A stretch of 64,000 nt of DNA from Maribacter halichondriae (GTDB lineage: Bacteria > Bacteroidota > Bacteroidia > Flavobacteriales > Flavobacteriaceae), in the NCBI RefSeq assembly GCF_027474825.1, contig NZ_CP107030.1, positions 2,920,529 through 2,984,528 of the forward strand, given 5' to 3'. The position numbers were made by a program, and so were the translations under genes. This document shows positions 63,955 to 64,000 of the stretch, in pieces. The notes beneath the pieces are model-generated. The model made no database searches. It saw only the letters and a list, made by a program, of their open reading frames with translations, and was not told the DNA's origin. How positions within the stretch are numbered: position 1 is the first letter of the stretch; every line of letters begins with the position of its first letter.

Positions 63955-64000
63955 ATGAAACTGCTTAAAGCGCTCGTTCCAATTTCATATGTAATATCCA
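63955..64000 (+). CDS. Start of a further gene, cut by the window end
   Basis: An open frame from ATG 63955 reads MKLLKALVPISYVIS and runs off the window. It looks like the beginning of a signal peptide or membrane segment. Only 15 codons are visible. Confidence 0.35.
   Translation, partial: MKLLKALVPISYVIS

Overview
This window looks like a contiguous chromosomal segment of a Flavobacteriaceae bacterium (Bacteroidota). The support is fourfold: HPPK-deoxynucleoside kinase and Hpt-Adk fusion genes; the conserved block CBS-nadK-porG-uppS-bamA-ompH-ompH; lipoproteins with an SKDDD-type export signal; and the Bacteroidota -7 promoter box TAnnTTTG at about 19 of the gene starts. I see no phage, plasmid, insertion sequence, rRNA or CRISPR array. 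The genus cannot be fixed from sequence reading alone.

Layout. 1-10.6 kb: a partial tRNA-Gly, mutS, a SpoU methyltransferase, the folK-dNK fusion, sppA, a queuosine-precursor transporter and a large AsmA-like protein. Two ~165 bp fold-back elements lie here. 10.6-14.8 kb: an accessory run of minus-strand genes (broken methyltransferase, DinB-like, Cys protein, MarR with a Cys4 tail, DUF2024, secreted protein, mini-thioredoxin). Near-identical palindromes at its promoters suggest a small thiol- or metal-linked regulon. 14.8-20.5 kb: DUF2797, GH3, AraC-type regulator, outer-membrane and lipoproteins, a small hydrolase. 20.5-26 kb: clpX, clpP, tig, a holin-like membrane protein, a hydrolase, pdxJ. 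26-33.4 kb: envelope assembly block. 33.4-39 kb: glycosyltransferase, methyltransferase, ketoacyl synthase III, gcvP. 39-44.3 kb: UbiA-like protein, ECF sigma with a zinc-finger anti-sigma candidate, rhodanese, PH-domain protein, nucleotidase, and a GbsR-controlled membrane protein/methyltransferase pair. 44.4-51.4 kb: M3 peptidase, purE, purK, hpt-adk, obg, DUF4136 lipoprotein. 51.4-64 kb: giant alpha-2-macroglobulin, SDR, mpl, PaiB, radC, polysaccharide deacetylase, yjjG.

The most striking technical feature is that ten genes, including clpP, pdxJ and radC, are split by a -1 frameshift. Each is repaired exactly by adding one base to a homopolymer, so most are probably consensus errors, and I annotate each as one gene. 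The best biological leads are the MarR/TTAGGA-N-TCCTAA regulon, the GbsR 28-bp palindrome overlapping its own -33 element, the fold-back elements with a shared 18-nt core, and a REP-like hairpin embedded twice in frame in the macroglobulin gene.
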